NCBI GenBank assembly: GCA_963773765.1
Contig: CAVZCC010000001.1
Location: 682,001 to 746,000, forward strand
Length of the DNA stretch: 64,000 nt
Direction of reading: 5' to 3'
Source: CAVZCC01 sp963773765
GTDB taxonomy: Bacteria; Actinomycetota; Acidimicrobiia; Acidimicrobiales; Microtrichaceae
The notes below the pieces were generated by a model, which did no database searches, was not told the origin of the DNA, and saw nothing but the letters and a program-made list of their open reading frames with translations. Numbering within the stretch: the stretch's first letter is position 1; every line of letters starts with the position of its first letter. This document shows, one piece after another, positions 55,386 to 62,733 of the stretch. The position numbers and the translations under genes are program-made.

Positions 55386-56323
55386 GCAGGCTCCGCGATG
55401 CGCTCGACGGCGCGGACGCGGACGCTCTCGGCGCGTCGGTTGGCGGCGATCTCGTCGTCGGAGGCGGTCCAGGCGCCCCGCTTGAGCAGCCGGACGGTGG
55501 GCACGGCACCGCAGACACAGGGCAGGCCCTGCGGGCACGTGCAGCCCCCGGTCTCCGCATCGCGGAACGCCTGCTTGACCAGACGGTCCTCCAGCGACTG
55601 GTACGACATCACGGCCATGCGGCCGCCGGGGACCAGCACCGACAGCGCACCGTCGATGGCCTCCGCCAGCTGGTCGAGCTCACGGTTGACCTCGATCCGG
55701 ATGGCCTGGAAGGTGCGCTTGGCCGGATGGCCGCCGGTGCGGCGGGCCGCGGCGGGGATGGCGGTGCGGACGATCTCGGCCAGCTCGTTGGTGTTGGCGA
55801 TGGGGCGGGCCTCGACCACGGCCCGGGCGATGCGGCGGGCGAACCGCTCCTCGCCGTAGGTCTGGATGACGCGGGCCAGCTGTGAGAAGGAGTACTGGTT
55901 GACCACGTCCAGGGCGGAGAACGCCTGTCTGCGGTCCATGCGCATGTCCAGCGGCGCGCCGGAGCGGTAGGAGAACCCACGCTCCGCCACGTCGAGCTGC
56001 GGCGAGGAGACACCAAGGTCGAACAGCACGGCACTCGCTCCTTCTGTGGTTCGTTCGTTCACGAGACGCTCCAGTTGGTCGAACCCCGACCGGACGATCT
56101 CCACCCGGTCCCCGAAGCGGGCCAGGGTGTGTGACGCCGCCGCGATGGCGACGTCGTCGCGGTCCAGCCCGAGCAGGTGGAGGCCCGGATGGGCGTCCAG
56201 CACGGCGGCGGCGTGCCCGCCCCCGCCGAGCGTGGCGTCCACGTAGAGCCCGTCGGGCACGCCGCGGAGGATCTCGACGATCCGGTCGAGCATGACGGGG
56301 ACGTGGACGAAGGCCTCATCCAC
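55382..56323 (-). CDS. rsmH: 16S rRNA m4C1402 methyltransferase RsmH (MraW)
   Basis: A 313-residue SAM enzyme that N4-methylates C1402 in the ribosomal P site. HVPVMLDRIVEIL and VDATLGGGGHAAAVLDAHPG (SAM loop) open the protein; SAVLFDLGVSSPQLDVAERG, NQYSFSQLARVIQTYGEERF and HPAKRTFQAIRIEVNRELDQ are diagnostic. A small Cys cluster, CTCPQGLPCVCG, near the C-terminus is typical of actinobacterial members. GTG 56323 follows GGGGAGATCC; this ribosome-binding site may be masked by an upstream inverted repeat. Confidence 0.97.
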   Translation of the reverse strand: MDEAFVHVPVMLDRIVEILRGVPDGLYVDATLGGGGHAAAVLDAHPGLHLLGLDRDDVAIAAASHTLARFGDRVEIVRSGFDQLERLVNERTTEGASAVLFDLGVSSPQLDVAERGFSYRSGAPLDMRMDRRQAFSALDVVNQYSFSQLARVIQTYGEERFARRIARAVVEARPIANTNELAEIVRTAIPAAARRTGGHPAKRTFQAIRIEVNRELDQLAEAIDGALSVLVPGGRMAVMSYQSLEDRLVKQAFRDAETGGCTCPQGLPCVCGAVPTVRLLKRGAWTASDDEIAANRRAESVRVRAVERIAEPA

Positions 56324-56356
56324 GGATCTCCCCGACTGCCTGCCGGTCCGGACGGA

Positions 56357-56481
56357 GGACGATCTCCCGATGGCGCGACCGCCGCCGGGATGTCTCCCCG
56401 GTCGGCACGGATGGACGCGGACGGAGTGCTGGGCCAACCCTCACGCCGACCGGGAGATCGTCCACCGGCCGGACCGGTGGA
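56357..56481 (-). promoter_or_regulatory. Structured mraZ-rsmH intercistronic leader
   Basis: In transcript order: an 8-bp hairpin (56481-56461), a 13-base arm GGACGATCTCCCG (56463-56451), an internal hairpin (56406-56381; nine pairs, one bulge, seven-base loop), then the perfect complement CGGGAGATCGTCC (56369-56357). The first arm also contains GATCTCCC, complementary to the rsmH ribosome-binding octamer GGGAGATC at 56332-56325. The hairpin and arm share three bases, so alternative folds are possible. A regulatory role is inferred, not shown. Confidence 0.45.
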
Positions 56482-56524
56482 GACACGACTGCTGCTGCGA
56501 CGGGACGAGCCACGGTTCCCGTGA

Positions 56525-57022
56525 TCACAGGAACTCCAGCTCGGAGAACTTGTCCACGATGGAGGTGCCGTCCTCGGCGGGCTCCTCGATGGACTCCTCC
56601 AGGACCCGCCATGCCTCACGCGCGTACAGGGCGGCGTGGGAGCCGGAGCCGACGATCGTGACGTCGCGGTCCAGGCCGACCTTGTCCCGGAGTCGTTGGC
56701 TGATGCCGATGCGGTTCTGGGCGTCGGGCTGGAAGGGGGTGACGAAGGAGAACAGGTACTGGAGCTGTTCCCGGGTGAACTGCCCGCTCTGCTCCAGGCG
56801 ACGGCGGTACTTCTGCCACTCGTCGGTGGTGAACAGGGCGGCGTACTTGCCCAGGTAGGTGACGAAGCCGCCGTCGGCGAAGGCGGACCGGAACGACGCG
56901 GGCAGCACGAGACGGCCCTTGCCGTCGATCGTGTGCTCGAAGGTGTCGTAGAAGTCCACGTGTGCCACACCCCGGTGGGACTGGAGGAACCCGGTCGGTC
57001 GGAGGGAGGTGAGGGGAGCCAC
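56525..57022 (-). CDS. mraZ: Transcriptional regulator MraZ
   Basis: A 165-residue MraZ with two SpoVT-AbrB-like domains, the DNA-binding repressor of the dcw operon. The first repeat begins FYDTFEHTIDGKGRLVLPAS and the second has TPFQPDAQNRIGISQRLRDK and VTIVGSGSHAALYAREAW. The start GTG 57022 is set by AGGAAAGGGGGG upstream; it gives about 20 residues more than usual before the first domain. A later in-frame GTG before AHVDFYD is an alternative. Four GTGG boxes upstream suggest autoregulation. Confidence 0.94.
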   Translation of the reverse strand: MAPLTSLRPTGFLQSHRGVAHVDFYDTFEHTIDGKGRLVLPASFRSAFADGGFVTYLGKYAALFTTDEWQKYRRRLEQSGQFTREQLQYLFSFVTPFQPDAQNRIGISQRLRDKVGLDRDVTIVGSGSHAALYAREAWRVLEESIEEPAEDGTSIVDKFSELEFL

Positions 57023-57038
57023 GTTGCCCCCCTTTCCT

Positions 57039-57072
57039 CCACTTCGAGCCACCATATTCCACTCCGCGCCAC
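57039..57072 (-). promoter_or_regulatory. Four MraZ-box-like GTGG repeats, 10-base period
   Basis: Reverse-strand GTGG occurs at 57072-57069, 57062-57059, 57052-57049 and 57042-57039, exactly one helical turn apart, 17 to 50 bases before the mraZ start. MraZ in other bacteria binds direct TGGG- or GTGG-type repeats with 10-base periodicity in its own promoter. Confidence 0.7.
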
Positions 57073-57079
57073 CAGACAA
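57051..57079 (-). promoter_or_regulatory. Candidate mraZ promoter TTGTCT-N17-TATGGT
   Basis: TTGTCT at 57079-57074 and TATGGT at 57056-57051 are separated by 17 bases. Transcription would start near 57044, giving a short leader with the strong ribosome-binding site. Two GTGG boxes lie in the spacer, one overlaps the -10 and one lies just after the start, so MraZ binding would block polymerase. Confidence 0.55.
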
Positions 57080-57180
57080 CGTTTACAGCGGTGTAATTCG
57101 CGCGATCCGCGCGATTCCGGGCGCGACGGGTCGGCCCAGGACGTGGATTCGGTGCTCCGGGCCGACGGGACGTGTCCGGA

Positions 57181-57852
57181 TCAGGGCAGATGCGGGAGGA
57201 GGTCCTCCACGACGCCCCACCCCGGCTCGACCGCTGCCGCGGTGCGATCCAGGAGGGCGACGGTCACCCGGGATCGGACCAGCGGGTCCAGGTCCGACAG
57301 GTGGAGCAGGCCCAGGAGGTCCCGGCCGTCCCACGACCGGTAGGCCACGCACTGGAACCGGGCCCCCAGCCGGGTCCGCCGCTGGGAGATGCCCAGCACC
57401 TTGGCCCCGGACCGGGCCACCTCCCCCGGTCCCACGGCGGCGAAGCACGCCACACGTGCCGCGGCCCGGTCGGTCACACCGGACCGGTGGACGTCGCCGC
57501 CACCCAGTGCGGCCACCCACGCCTCCCCCAGCCACCAGGAGGCCCGGCAGACGTCGTGGTCCCAGAGGGGGTCATCGGCCGGGACGAACACGTCCACCCA
57601 GACGTGGGCGCCGGGGACCAGCAGGACCGCGCCCCCACCGGACCGACGGCGCGCCACCTCCACGCCGGCGGCGGCCGCAACGTCAGCGTCCACGACGGAG
57701 CGGTCCTGGGTGCTGCCCAGGACCAGCGCGGGCCCGGCCACCCGGTGCACCACGACCCGACGGCCGCCCGCGTCGACCGGGGCGTCGTGCAGTTCCTGCG
57801 CGCTGCCGCTGCGATGCTCCACGGTCCAGTCCACGCCACCAGTGTCGACCAC
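57181..57852 (-). CDS. Lipoate-protein ligase A family protein
   Basis: A 223-residue member of the biotin/lipoate ligase fold. The family signature VARRRSGGGAVLLVPGAHVW includes the Arg-Arg-x-Ser-Gly-Gly-Gly turn that binds the lipoyl or biotinyl adenylate, and the Lys of SGAKVLGISQRRTR is the conserved active-site lysine. It is shorter than bacterial LplA (about 340 residues), lacking the C-terminal domain, and so may be a lipoyl transferase or a stand-alone ligase. No glycine-cleavage or pyruvate dehydrogenase gene is adjacent. GTG start without Shine-Dalgarno. Confidence 0.75.
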   Translation of the reverse strand: MVDTGGVDWTVEHRSGSAQELHDAPVDAGGRRVVVHRVAGPALVLGSTQDRSVVDADVAAAAGVEVARRRSGGGAVLLVPGAHVWVDVFVPADDPLWDHDVCRASWWLGEAWVAALGGGDVHRSGVTDRAAARVACFAAVGPGEVARSGAKVLGISQRRTRLGARFQCVAYRSWDGRDLLGLLHLSDLDPLVRSRVTVALLDRTAAAVEPGWGVVEDLLPHLP

Positions 57853-57913
57853 TCCGGCACCGGCCGCGCCACTCCCGCCGGTGGAGGCTCCGCCCGGTGT
57901 CGTGCCCGCCGCG

Positions 57914-57919
57914 TAACCT
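57914..57919 (+). promoter_or_regulatory. Candidate -10 hexamer TAACCT for the Nudix gene
   Basis: Seven bases lie between the hexamer and ATG 57927; no Shine-Dalgarno is seen in the 74-base divergent gap. Confidence 0.48.
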
Positions 57920-57926
57920 CACGACG

Positions 57927-58451
57927 ATGGAACCGTGGGGACGACGCCGGGCGGCGCGGGTGGTGGTGTTCGACCCGTCGGACCGCGTGCTGCTGATCGA
58001 GGGCCGGGATCCGGCCCGGCGCGCCGGCACCGGCTGGTGGGAGATCCCCGGGGGCGGCATCGACCCGGGCGAGGAGACCGCTGATGCGGCCCGACGCGAG
58101 CTGTGGGAGGAGACCGGCATCGGCGAGGCCGACATCGGCCCCTGCGTCTGGGTGCAGCGGGTGCAGTACTCCTTCGGTGGCTGGCACTTCGACCAGGACG
58201 AGTACATCCACGTGGCCCGCTGCGACGGCACCAGCCTGGGGCCACGCGGCCTGGAGATGCTGGAGGCCATGGCCTTCGGGGAGCAGCGGTGGTGGGCGGT
58301 GGAGGACGTGCTGGACCACGGCCCCCGCACCATCCCGTACCGCATGCTGGAGTTCCTGGAGGACCTGGCGTCGGGCACGCTTCCGCCCGAGCCCATCGAC
58401 ATCACCCCCGAGGACCACCACATCGAGGCCTGGCGCGCCCACGACGCCTGA
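57927..58451 (+). CDS. Nudix hydrolase
   Basis: A 174-residue Nudix protein. The box GGGIDPGEETADAARRELWEETGI matches G-x5-E-x7-R-E-x2-E-E-x-G and is given here in two parts, GGGIDPGEETADA and RRELWEETGI. It hydrolyses a nucleoside diphosphate linked to some group; the substrate is not determined by the box. The N-terminus AARVVVFDPSDRVLLIEGRD and GWWEIPGG are typical of house-cleaning types. It is divergent from the lipoate ligase. Confidence 0.9.
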   Translation: MEPWGRRRAARVVVFDPSDRVLLIEGRDPARRAGTGWWEIPGGGIDPGEETADAARRELWEETGIGEADIGPCVWVQRVQYSFGGWHFDQDEYIHVARCDGTSLGPRGLEMLEAMAFGEQRWWAVEDVLDHGPRTIPYRMLEFLEDLASGTLPPEPIDITPEDHHIEAWRAHDA

Positions 58452-58497
58452 CGCGCCCGGCCACCCCACCACCTCCGTGCAACCGCAAGGACCTTGG

Positions 58498-58503
58498 TAG
58501 GAT
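58498..58503 (+). promoter_or_regulatory. Candidate -10 hexamer TAGGAT for the membrane operon
   Basis: It would give a leader of about 24 bases that holds GGGAGGT before ATG 58534. The -35 region is not clear. Confidence 0.4.
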
Positions 58504-58533
58504 CGACCCAGAAGCCAGGACGGGAGGTCGACG

Positions 58534-59016
58534 ATGTCCGCACTCTCCGACCGCAACGAGGTGATGCCGGCGCCACCGCCGCCGCCCGGTGCATCGCTCG
58601 TCGACCTGGTCCTGGCCTGGGTGTCCGCAGCCTGCGTCCCGGTGGCGGTGCTGCTCGGACGTGCCGCCTCGATCGCCTTCCTGTCGTCCCGCGGCTACAG
58701 CACCGACGAGTCGGAGCCCCCCGGCCTCGGCATGGTGTCGTTCCTCATCCTGGTCGCCATCGTCCTCGTGCCCGCCGCCGCGTCGGTGTGGTTCGGCGAG
58801 CGGGCGGTCCGGGGCGGGCGGCAGGTCGGTGCCGTCCCGGCCATCCTGGCGGGCCTCTCGGTCGGGGTGCTCGTCGCCCTGGGGCTCCCGCTCTTCCTCA
58901 GCGGCCTGGTGGGCTGGCCAGTGGCGATCCTGGTCGACGTGGTCGTGGTCGGAGCCGCCCTCACGGCGCTGGTCCTGGTCGGTCGACGGCGCCCGTCACC
59001 GACGGTGCAACCGTGA
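58534..59016 (+). CDS. Four-helix membrane protein, unknown function
   Basis: A 160-residue protein with a Pro-rich cytosolic start (PAPPPPPGASLVDLVL) and four hydrophobic segments near residues 20-45, 65-85, 100-120 and 125-148. I do not recognise the family. The start is supported by GGGAGGTCGACG before the ATG. Its stop overlaps the GTG of the next membrane gene (GTGA), so the two are coupled and may form a complex. Confidence 0.72.
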   Translation: MSALSDRNEVMPAPPPPPGASLVDLVLAWVSAACVPVAVLLGRAASIAFLSSRGYSTDESEPPGLGMVSFLILVAIVLVPAAASVWFGERAVRGGRQVGAVPAILAGLSVGVLVALGLPLFLSGLVGWPVAILVDVVVVGAALTALVLVGRRRPSPTVQP

Positions 59017-59621
59017 GCACCGCCGTTCCCCGGGTCCGCGAGGAGGGCGGCCAGGCCCGACCGGCGGTCGGCGCGACCGTCCTCCCACCCCTCCGGTCCC
59101 GGTGGCTGCTGGCCACCGCGCTGGTGCTCGTCGCTCTGGCCACCTTCGTGCTGTGGGCCGTGCTCGCCAGGGTCGCCACGGACGCCACCGCGGACTCGTT
59201 CCTGCGGACGGAGGTCCCCGGCGAGTTGACCACCGACCTCCGTCCCGGGACCTGGAACGTCTACGCCGAGGGTCCCGTTACCGTCCAGGAGGTCACCGTC
59301 ACACGTGACGACGGGCGCCCCGTGAAGGTGACCGAGCACTCCCCGACCGGGGCCGGCTACGACCGGGGCGGCAGCCAGGCCGACGTGGTGGCCGAGTTCG
59401 ACATCCCGCTCGGCGGCATGTCCGGCGAGTTGACGATCGCGGTCAGCGGCACCACCGAACGCGGGGCCGAAGGTGCGTTCGCCGTGGGGGCGGCCGACGA
59501 GTTCGACTTCCTCGGCATCCAGAGGTGGGCCATGGTGGCCCTGCTCGCGGTCAACCTGACGGCCGCCGTGCTGATCGGCGTGGTGCCGTTCGTCCGACGT
59601 CGCCGCCACGCCCCGGACTGA
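59013..59621 (+). CDS. Bitopic/hairpin membrane protein with extracytoplasmic beta domain
   Basis: A 202-residue protein with one membrane helix near residues 30-50 (ATALVLVALATFVLWAVL), an outside domain of about 120 residues rich in strands (LRPGTWNVYAEGPVTVQEVT, DIPLGGMSGELTIAVSGTTE) and a second helix near the C-terminus (MVALLAVNLTAAVLIGVVPF), ending RRRRH. This resembles beta-sandwich sensor or adhesion domains anchored at both ends, but I cannot name the family. Translationally coupled to the upstream membrane gene. Confidence 0.7.
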   Translation: MSTAVPRVREEGGQARPAVGATVLPPLRSRWLLATALVLVALATFVLWAVLARVATDATADSFLRTEVPGELTTDLRPGTWNVYAEGPVTVQEVTVTRDDGRPVKVTEHSPTGAGYDRGGSQADVVAEFDIPLGGMSGELTIAVSGTTERGAEGAFAVGAADEFDFLGIQRWAMVALLAVNLTAAVLIGVVPFVRRRRHAPD

Positions 59622-59661
59622 CCCGCGCCGGGTCCGGGCCACGCCACGGCACACTGGACCG

Positions 59662-59934
59662 ATGCGACACCGGGACCACACCAAGGTGCACGGCATCCTG
59701 CGCGTCGGGCCACTGACCGCCGGCGTCGGTTCCGAGGCACTGGTCGGCGACGGCGAGATCGTGCTCCACACACCGACCCGCCGGATCCACCTGCGCCGGG
59801 ACTCGACCGACCTCCGCCTGTCCGCCGACGAGTTGGAGGCACCCGATCCCACCTGGGGCATCACCCACTTCATCCCGTACCGCCCGAGCACCTGGACCGA
59901 GGCGCTCCAGGCCCATGGCTGGACCACGGGCTGA
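59662..59934 (+). CDS. Small protein of unknown function
   Basis: A 90-residue soluble protein with a beta-rich middle (ILRVGPLTAGVGSEALVGDG, EIVLHTPTRRIHLRRDST) and a Trp-containing end (TWGITHFIPYRPSTWTEAL). No family recognised. CACACT lies six bases before the ATG. Coding potential is moderate: amino-acid composition is normal and no stronger frame overlaps it. The next gene is convergent, 15 bases away. Confidence 0.55.
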   Translation: MRHRDHTKVHGILRVGPLTAGVGSEALVGDGEIVLHTPTRRIHLRRDSTDLRLSADELEAPDPTWGITHFIPYRPSTWTEALQAHGWTTG

Positions 59935-59949
59935 GCCCGTCGGACACCG

Positions 59950-61044
59950 TCAGCGACCCAGCACCACCTGCTCCACCGCGACCTCCGCCAGGCGCGCCGC
60001 ATCGGGCACCCGTCCGATGCCGGCGCCGTCGGGCACCACCAGCAGCCCGGATCCGTCGGTGACCACGGGCTCGCACACGTCGAGCTCCACGTAGCACCGG
60101 CTCGGGCCCAGGTCCGTGGGAAGGGTGCAGCCCACCAGCGTGGCCACCGCGGCCGCCGCGGCCCGGCCGATGCCCAGTTCGAACATGCCCCCGACGAACG
60201 CGTCCACGCCGCCCGCCGACGCTGCCGACACGGCCAACGCCGCCGCCGCCACACCGCCCAGGCGCGCCGGCTTGACCGACACCACGTCCGCCGCACCCGC
60301 CCGCACCGCGGCCTGCACCGCGTCGGGCGAGGTCAGCGACTCGTCGAGCGCCACCGGCGTGTCGAGCCGGGCGCACAACCCGGCGTACTCGTCCCAGGTC
60401 GTGCCTGCGGCCAGGGGTTGCTCGATGTAGGCCAGGCCCAGCCCGTCCAGCGCAGCCACCGCGTCGGCATCGGCGAAGCTCCCGTTGGCGTCGACGGCGA
60501 CACTGCCCCGGCCGCCCACGGCCTCCACCACGGCGCGCGCCACGTCGACCGCGCCGTCGGGGCCCACCTTGACCTTCACCAGCGCCGCGCCGTCCGCCAC
60601 CGCGTCCACGGCGGCGAGCGCCAGGTCCGCCGCAGGGTCCCCCACGCCGGCCAGCACCGCACACCGCGCCAACGGCCGTCGGACCCCGCCCAGGTGGTCC
60701 ACCAGGGACGCCCCGGACGACCGCAGCCGGGCATCCAGCGCCGCGTCGGCCAGCGCGGCGGACGCGGCCACGGCCCCTGCCGGTGACCACCCCCGGCCCG
60801 CGATGGCGGCCGGGCCGAGCTCGCCCACCAGGGCGGCCCAGGCCCGGTCCGTCGTCTCGGTGGCGTACCCCGGGCCGGCCAGGGTCGGGCACTCCCCCCA
60901 GCCCTCGACCCCGTCCGGACCGGTCCAGCCCACCAGGACCGAGTCACGGACCTCCTCGGTCCCCCTCGCGCTGCGGTGCGCACGCACCAACGGCACCCGC
61001 ACCCGCACCAACCGCAGTGCCAGCGGCGCCTCGACCACGCTCAC
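59950..61044 (-). CDS. menC: O-succinylbenzoate synthase MenC
   Basis: A 364-residue enolase-superfamily enzyme that dehydrates SHCHC to o-succinylbenzoate in menaquinone synthesis. The catalytic Lys pair is in LVKVKVGPDG, the metal ligands are in VAVDANGSFADADAV, YIEQPLAAG and VALDESLTSPDAV, and the second Lys in VVSVKPARLGG. GWGECPTLAGPGYATET in the N-terminal capping domain is typical of OSB synthases of the MenC/NSAR group, so N-succinylamino-acid racemase activity cannot be excluded. Presence of the other men genes favours MenC. About 41 kb separates it from menE. Confidence 0.88.
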   Translation of the reverse strand: MSVVEAPLALRLVRVRVPLVRAHRSARGTEEVRDSVLVGWTGPDGVEGWGECPTLAGPGYATETTDRAWAALVGELGPAAIAGRGWSPAGAVAASAALADAALDARLRSSGASLVDHLGGVRRPLARCAVLAGVGDPAADLALAAVDAVADGAALVKVKVGPDGAVDVARAVVEAVGGRGSVAVDANGSFADADAVAALDGLGLAYIEQPLAAGTTWDEYAGLCARLDTPVALDESLTSPDAVQAAVRAGAADVVSVKPARLGGVAAAALAVSAASAGGVDAFVGGMFELGIGRAAAAAVATLVGCTLPTDLGPSRCYVELDVCEPVVTDGSGLLVVPDGAGIGRVPDAARLAEVAVEQVVLGR

Positions 61045-61083
61045 CGGGCAGCACCCACCATGTCCGTGCTCATCGGGCCGCGC

Positions 61084-61347
61084 TCACCGGGCCGTGCGCC
61101 ACTCCCGGCACCACTCCAGGTAGGTGACCAGGTCCTCGGCCCGGGCGTCCGCCACGGTGCCCTCTCCGCCGTACTGCGTCAGCATCCGGAACCGCAGGTA
61201 GTCCGCGGAGGGAACGGGCAGGTGGGGCGCCCGCCGCCACCATCCCCGCGGCGCCAGCCGGACGGCCTGGACCAGGGCGGTGGGCCACAGGTCGGGGCGG
61301 CGCAGCACGGCGCCGACCGCCCCCGGTGGCAGGCCGGGCACGCTCAC
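61084..61347 (-). CDS. Small conserved-looking protein of unknown function
   Basis: An 87-residue basic protein, LRRPDLWPTALVQAVRLAPR then GWWRRAPHLPVPSADYLRFR and MLTQYGGEGTVADARAEDLV, ending with YLEWCREWRTAR. I have an impression of similar small actinobacterial proteins, without a known function. The start GTG 61347 lacks a Shine-Dalgarno. It lies directly downstream of a 24-base tandem repeat and of the acyl-CoA dehydrogenase, on the same strand. Confidence 0.6.
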   Translation of the reverse strand: MSVPGLPPGAVGAVLRRPDLWPTALVQAVRLAPRGWWRRAPHLPVPSADYLRFRMLTQYGGEGTVADARAEDLVTYLEWCREWRTAR

Positions 61348-61355
61348 GGAGCCGA

Positions 61356-61480
61356 GCCTTCGGCCCTCACCTGACCGGAGCCTTCGGCCCTCACCTGACC
61401 GCGCCTTCGGCCCTCACCTGACCGCAGCCTTCGGCCCTCACCTGACCGGAGCCTTCGGCCCTCACCTGACCGGAGCCTTC
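61356..61480. repeat. 24-base tandem repeat, five copies plus a part
   Basis: Unit GCCTTCGGCCCTCACCTGAC plus CGGA (plus strand). Copies start at 61356, 61380, 61403, 61427 and 61451, with a partial sixth at 61475. The second copy has 23 bases. On the minus strand each copy repeats the last codons and the TGA stop of the acyl-CoA dehydrogenase gene, so the array looks like serial duplication of that gene's 3' end. Confidence 0.85.
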
Positions 61481-62700
61481 GGCTCCTTGGGCAGGCCGAG
61501 GATCATCTCGCCGATGATGTTGCGCTGCACCTGCGACGTGCCGGCGTAGATGGTCCCGGCCCGGGCGTTGAAGAAGGTCCCGACCCACGACGCCGAGTCG
61601 TTGGGGGCCCCGGGGTCGTCCGCCTGGAACGCGCTCGACGGCCACCGTCCGTCCGGCACCATGGCCTCCGGGCCCAGGATGTCCACGGCCAGCTCCGTGA
61701 CCCGGCGGTGGTACTCCGACCAGTAGAGCTTGGTGATGGCGGCGTCCGGCCCGGGATGCTTGCCGGCCAGGAAGTCCGTGGTGGTGCGCATGCCGAGGTA
61801 CCGCATGATCTCCACCTCGGCGTAGGCCGCGGCCAGGCGCTGGCGGATCATCGGGTCGTCGGTCCGACCGTGTTCCCGGGCCAGTTCCAGCAGGCGGTCC
61901 AGCTCGTTGCGGAAGATGATCGGCACCGTCGCCGCGGCCTCGCCCCGCTCGAAGCCCAGCAGGCCCATGGCCACGGTCCAGCCGCCGTCCACCTGGCCCA
62001 GCACGTTCTCCCTGGGGCAGCGGGCGTCGGAGAAGAACACCTCGTTGAACTCGCTCTCGCCCGACATCATCTCGATGGGCCGGACCTCCACGCCGGGCTG
62101 GTCCATGTCCACCATGAAGAACGTGATGCCCACGTGCTTCTTCACCGGGTCGCTCGAGGTGCGACCGAGCACGAAGATCTTGTTGGCCAGGTGACCCATG
62201 GACGTCCAGATCTTCTGGCCGTTGATGACCCACTCGTCGCCGTCCAGTTCGGCCCGGCACCCCAGGTTGGCCAGGTCCGAGCCGGCGTTCGGCTCGGAGT
62301 AGCCCTGGCACCACACGTCCTCGCCGGAGAGGATCCGGGGGATGTAGTGCCGCTTCTGCTCCTCGGTGCCGAACATCAGCATGGTGTTGCCGAACATCTG
62401 GATGCTGAACACGTCGTTGGGCCCGACCAGCGGCGCGCCGATCTTGTAGAACTCCTCCGCCATGACCACCGACTCCAGGGGGGTCATGCCTGCGCCGCCG
62501 TACTCCTGGGGCCAGGACGCGGCGAGCAGCTGGTTGTCGGCCAGGACCTTGCGCCACGTCTGCATGAACGGGATGACGTCCTCCCGGGGGAGGGCGCCGA
62601 TGCCGCTCCAGCCCGCGGGCAGGTGGTCGGCCAGGAAGGTCCGGATGCGCTGCCGGAACGCCTCGGCCTCGGGGGGATAGGTCGGCTCCATGCCGTTCAC
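61462..62700 (-). CDS. Acyl-CoA dehydrogenase family protein
   Basis: A 412-residue FAD-dependent acyl-CoA dehydrogenase. CQGYSEPNAGSDLANLGCRA holds the FAD/substrate loop, DEWVINGQKIWTSMGHLANK and FFMVDMDQPGVEVRPI are characteristic, and the C-terminal region contains GPDAAITKLYWSEYHRRVTE and NARAGTIYAGTSQVQRNIIG with the FAD-binding GTSQ. The GTG at 62700 and an ATG at 62691 are both possible starts; neither has a clear Shine-Dalgarno. Actinobacterial members of this shape act on fatty acyl-CoAs or sterol side chains. The stop lies in the first full copy of the 24-base repeat. Confidence 0.93.
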   Translation of the reverse strand: MNGMEPTYPPEAEAFRQRIRTFLADHLPAGWSGIGALPREDVIPFMQTWRKVLADNQLLAASWPQEYGGAGMTPLESVVMAEEFYKIGAPLVGPNDVFSIQMFGNTMLMFGTEEQKRHYIPRILSGEDVWCQGYSEPNAGSDLANLGCRAELDGDEWVINGQKIWTSMGHLANKIFVLGRTSSDPVKKHVGITFFMVDMDQPGVEVRPIEMMSGESEFNEVFFSDARCPRENVLGQVDGGWTVAMGLLGFERGEAAATVPIIFRNELDRLLELAREHGRTDDPMIRQRLAAAYAEVEIMRYLGMRTTTDFLAGKHPGPDAAITKLYWSEYHRRVTELAVDILGPEAMVPDGRWPSSAFQADDPGAPNDSASWVGTFFNARAGTIYAGTSQVQRNIIGEMILGLPKEPKAPVR

Positions 62701-62733
62701 GCTGACGCGGGCCGGCGCGGGTCCTGCAGTCCG

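Noticed and set aside
56316..56612. 98-codon frame between mraZ and rsmH on the minus strand
   Set aside because: It covers the structured spacer and the end of mraZ, is Arg/Pro/Val-rich and has no ribosome-binding site or motif.
61356..61480. Tandem repeat considered as a CRISPR array
   Set aside because: Units are directly adjacent with no variable spacers, and no cas genes are present.
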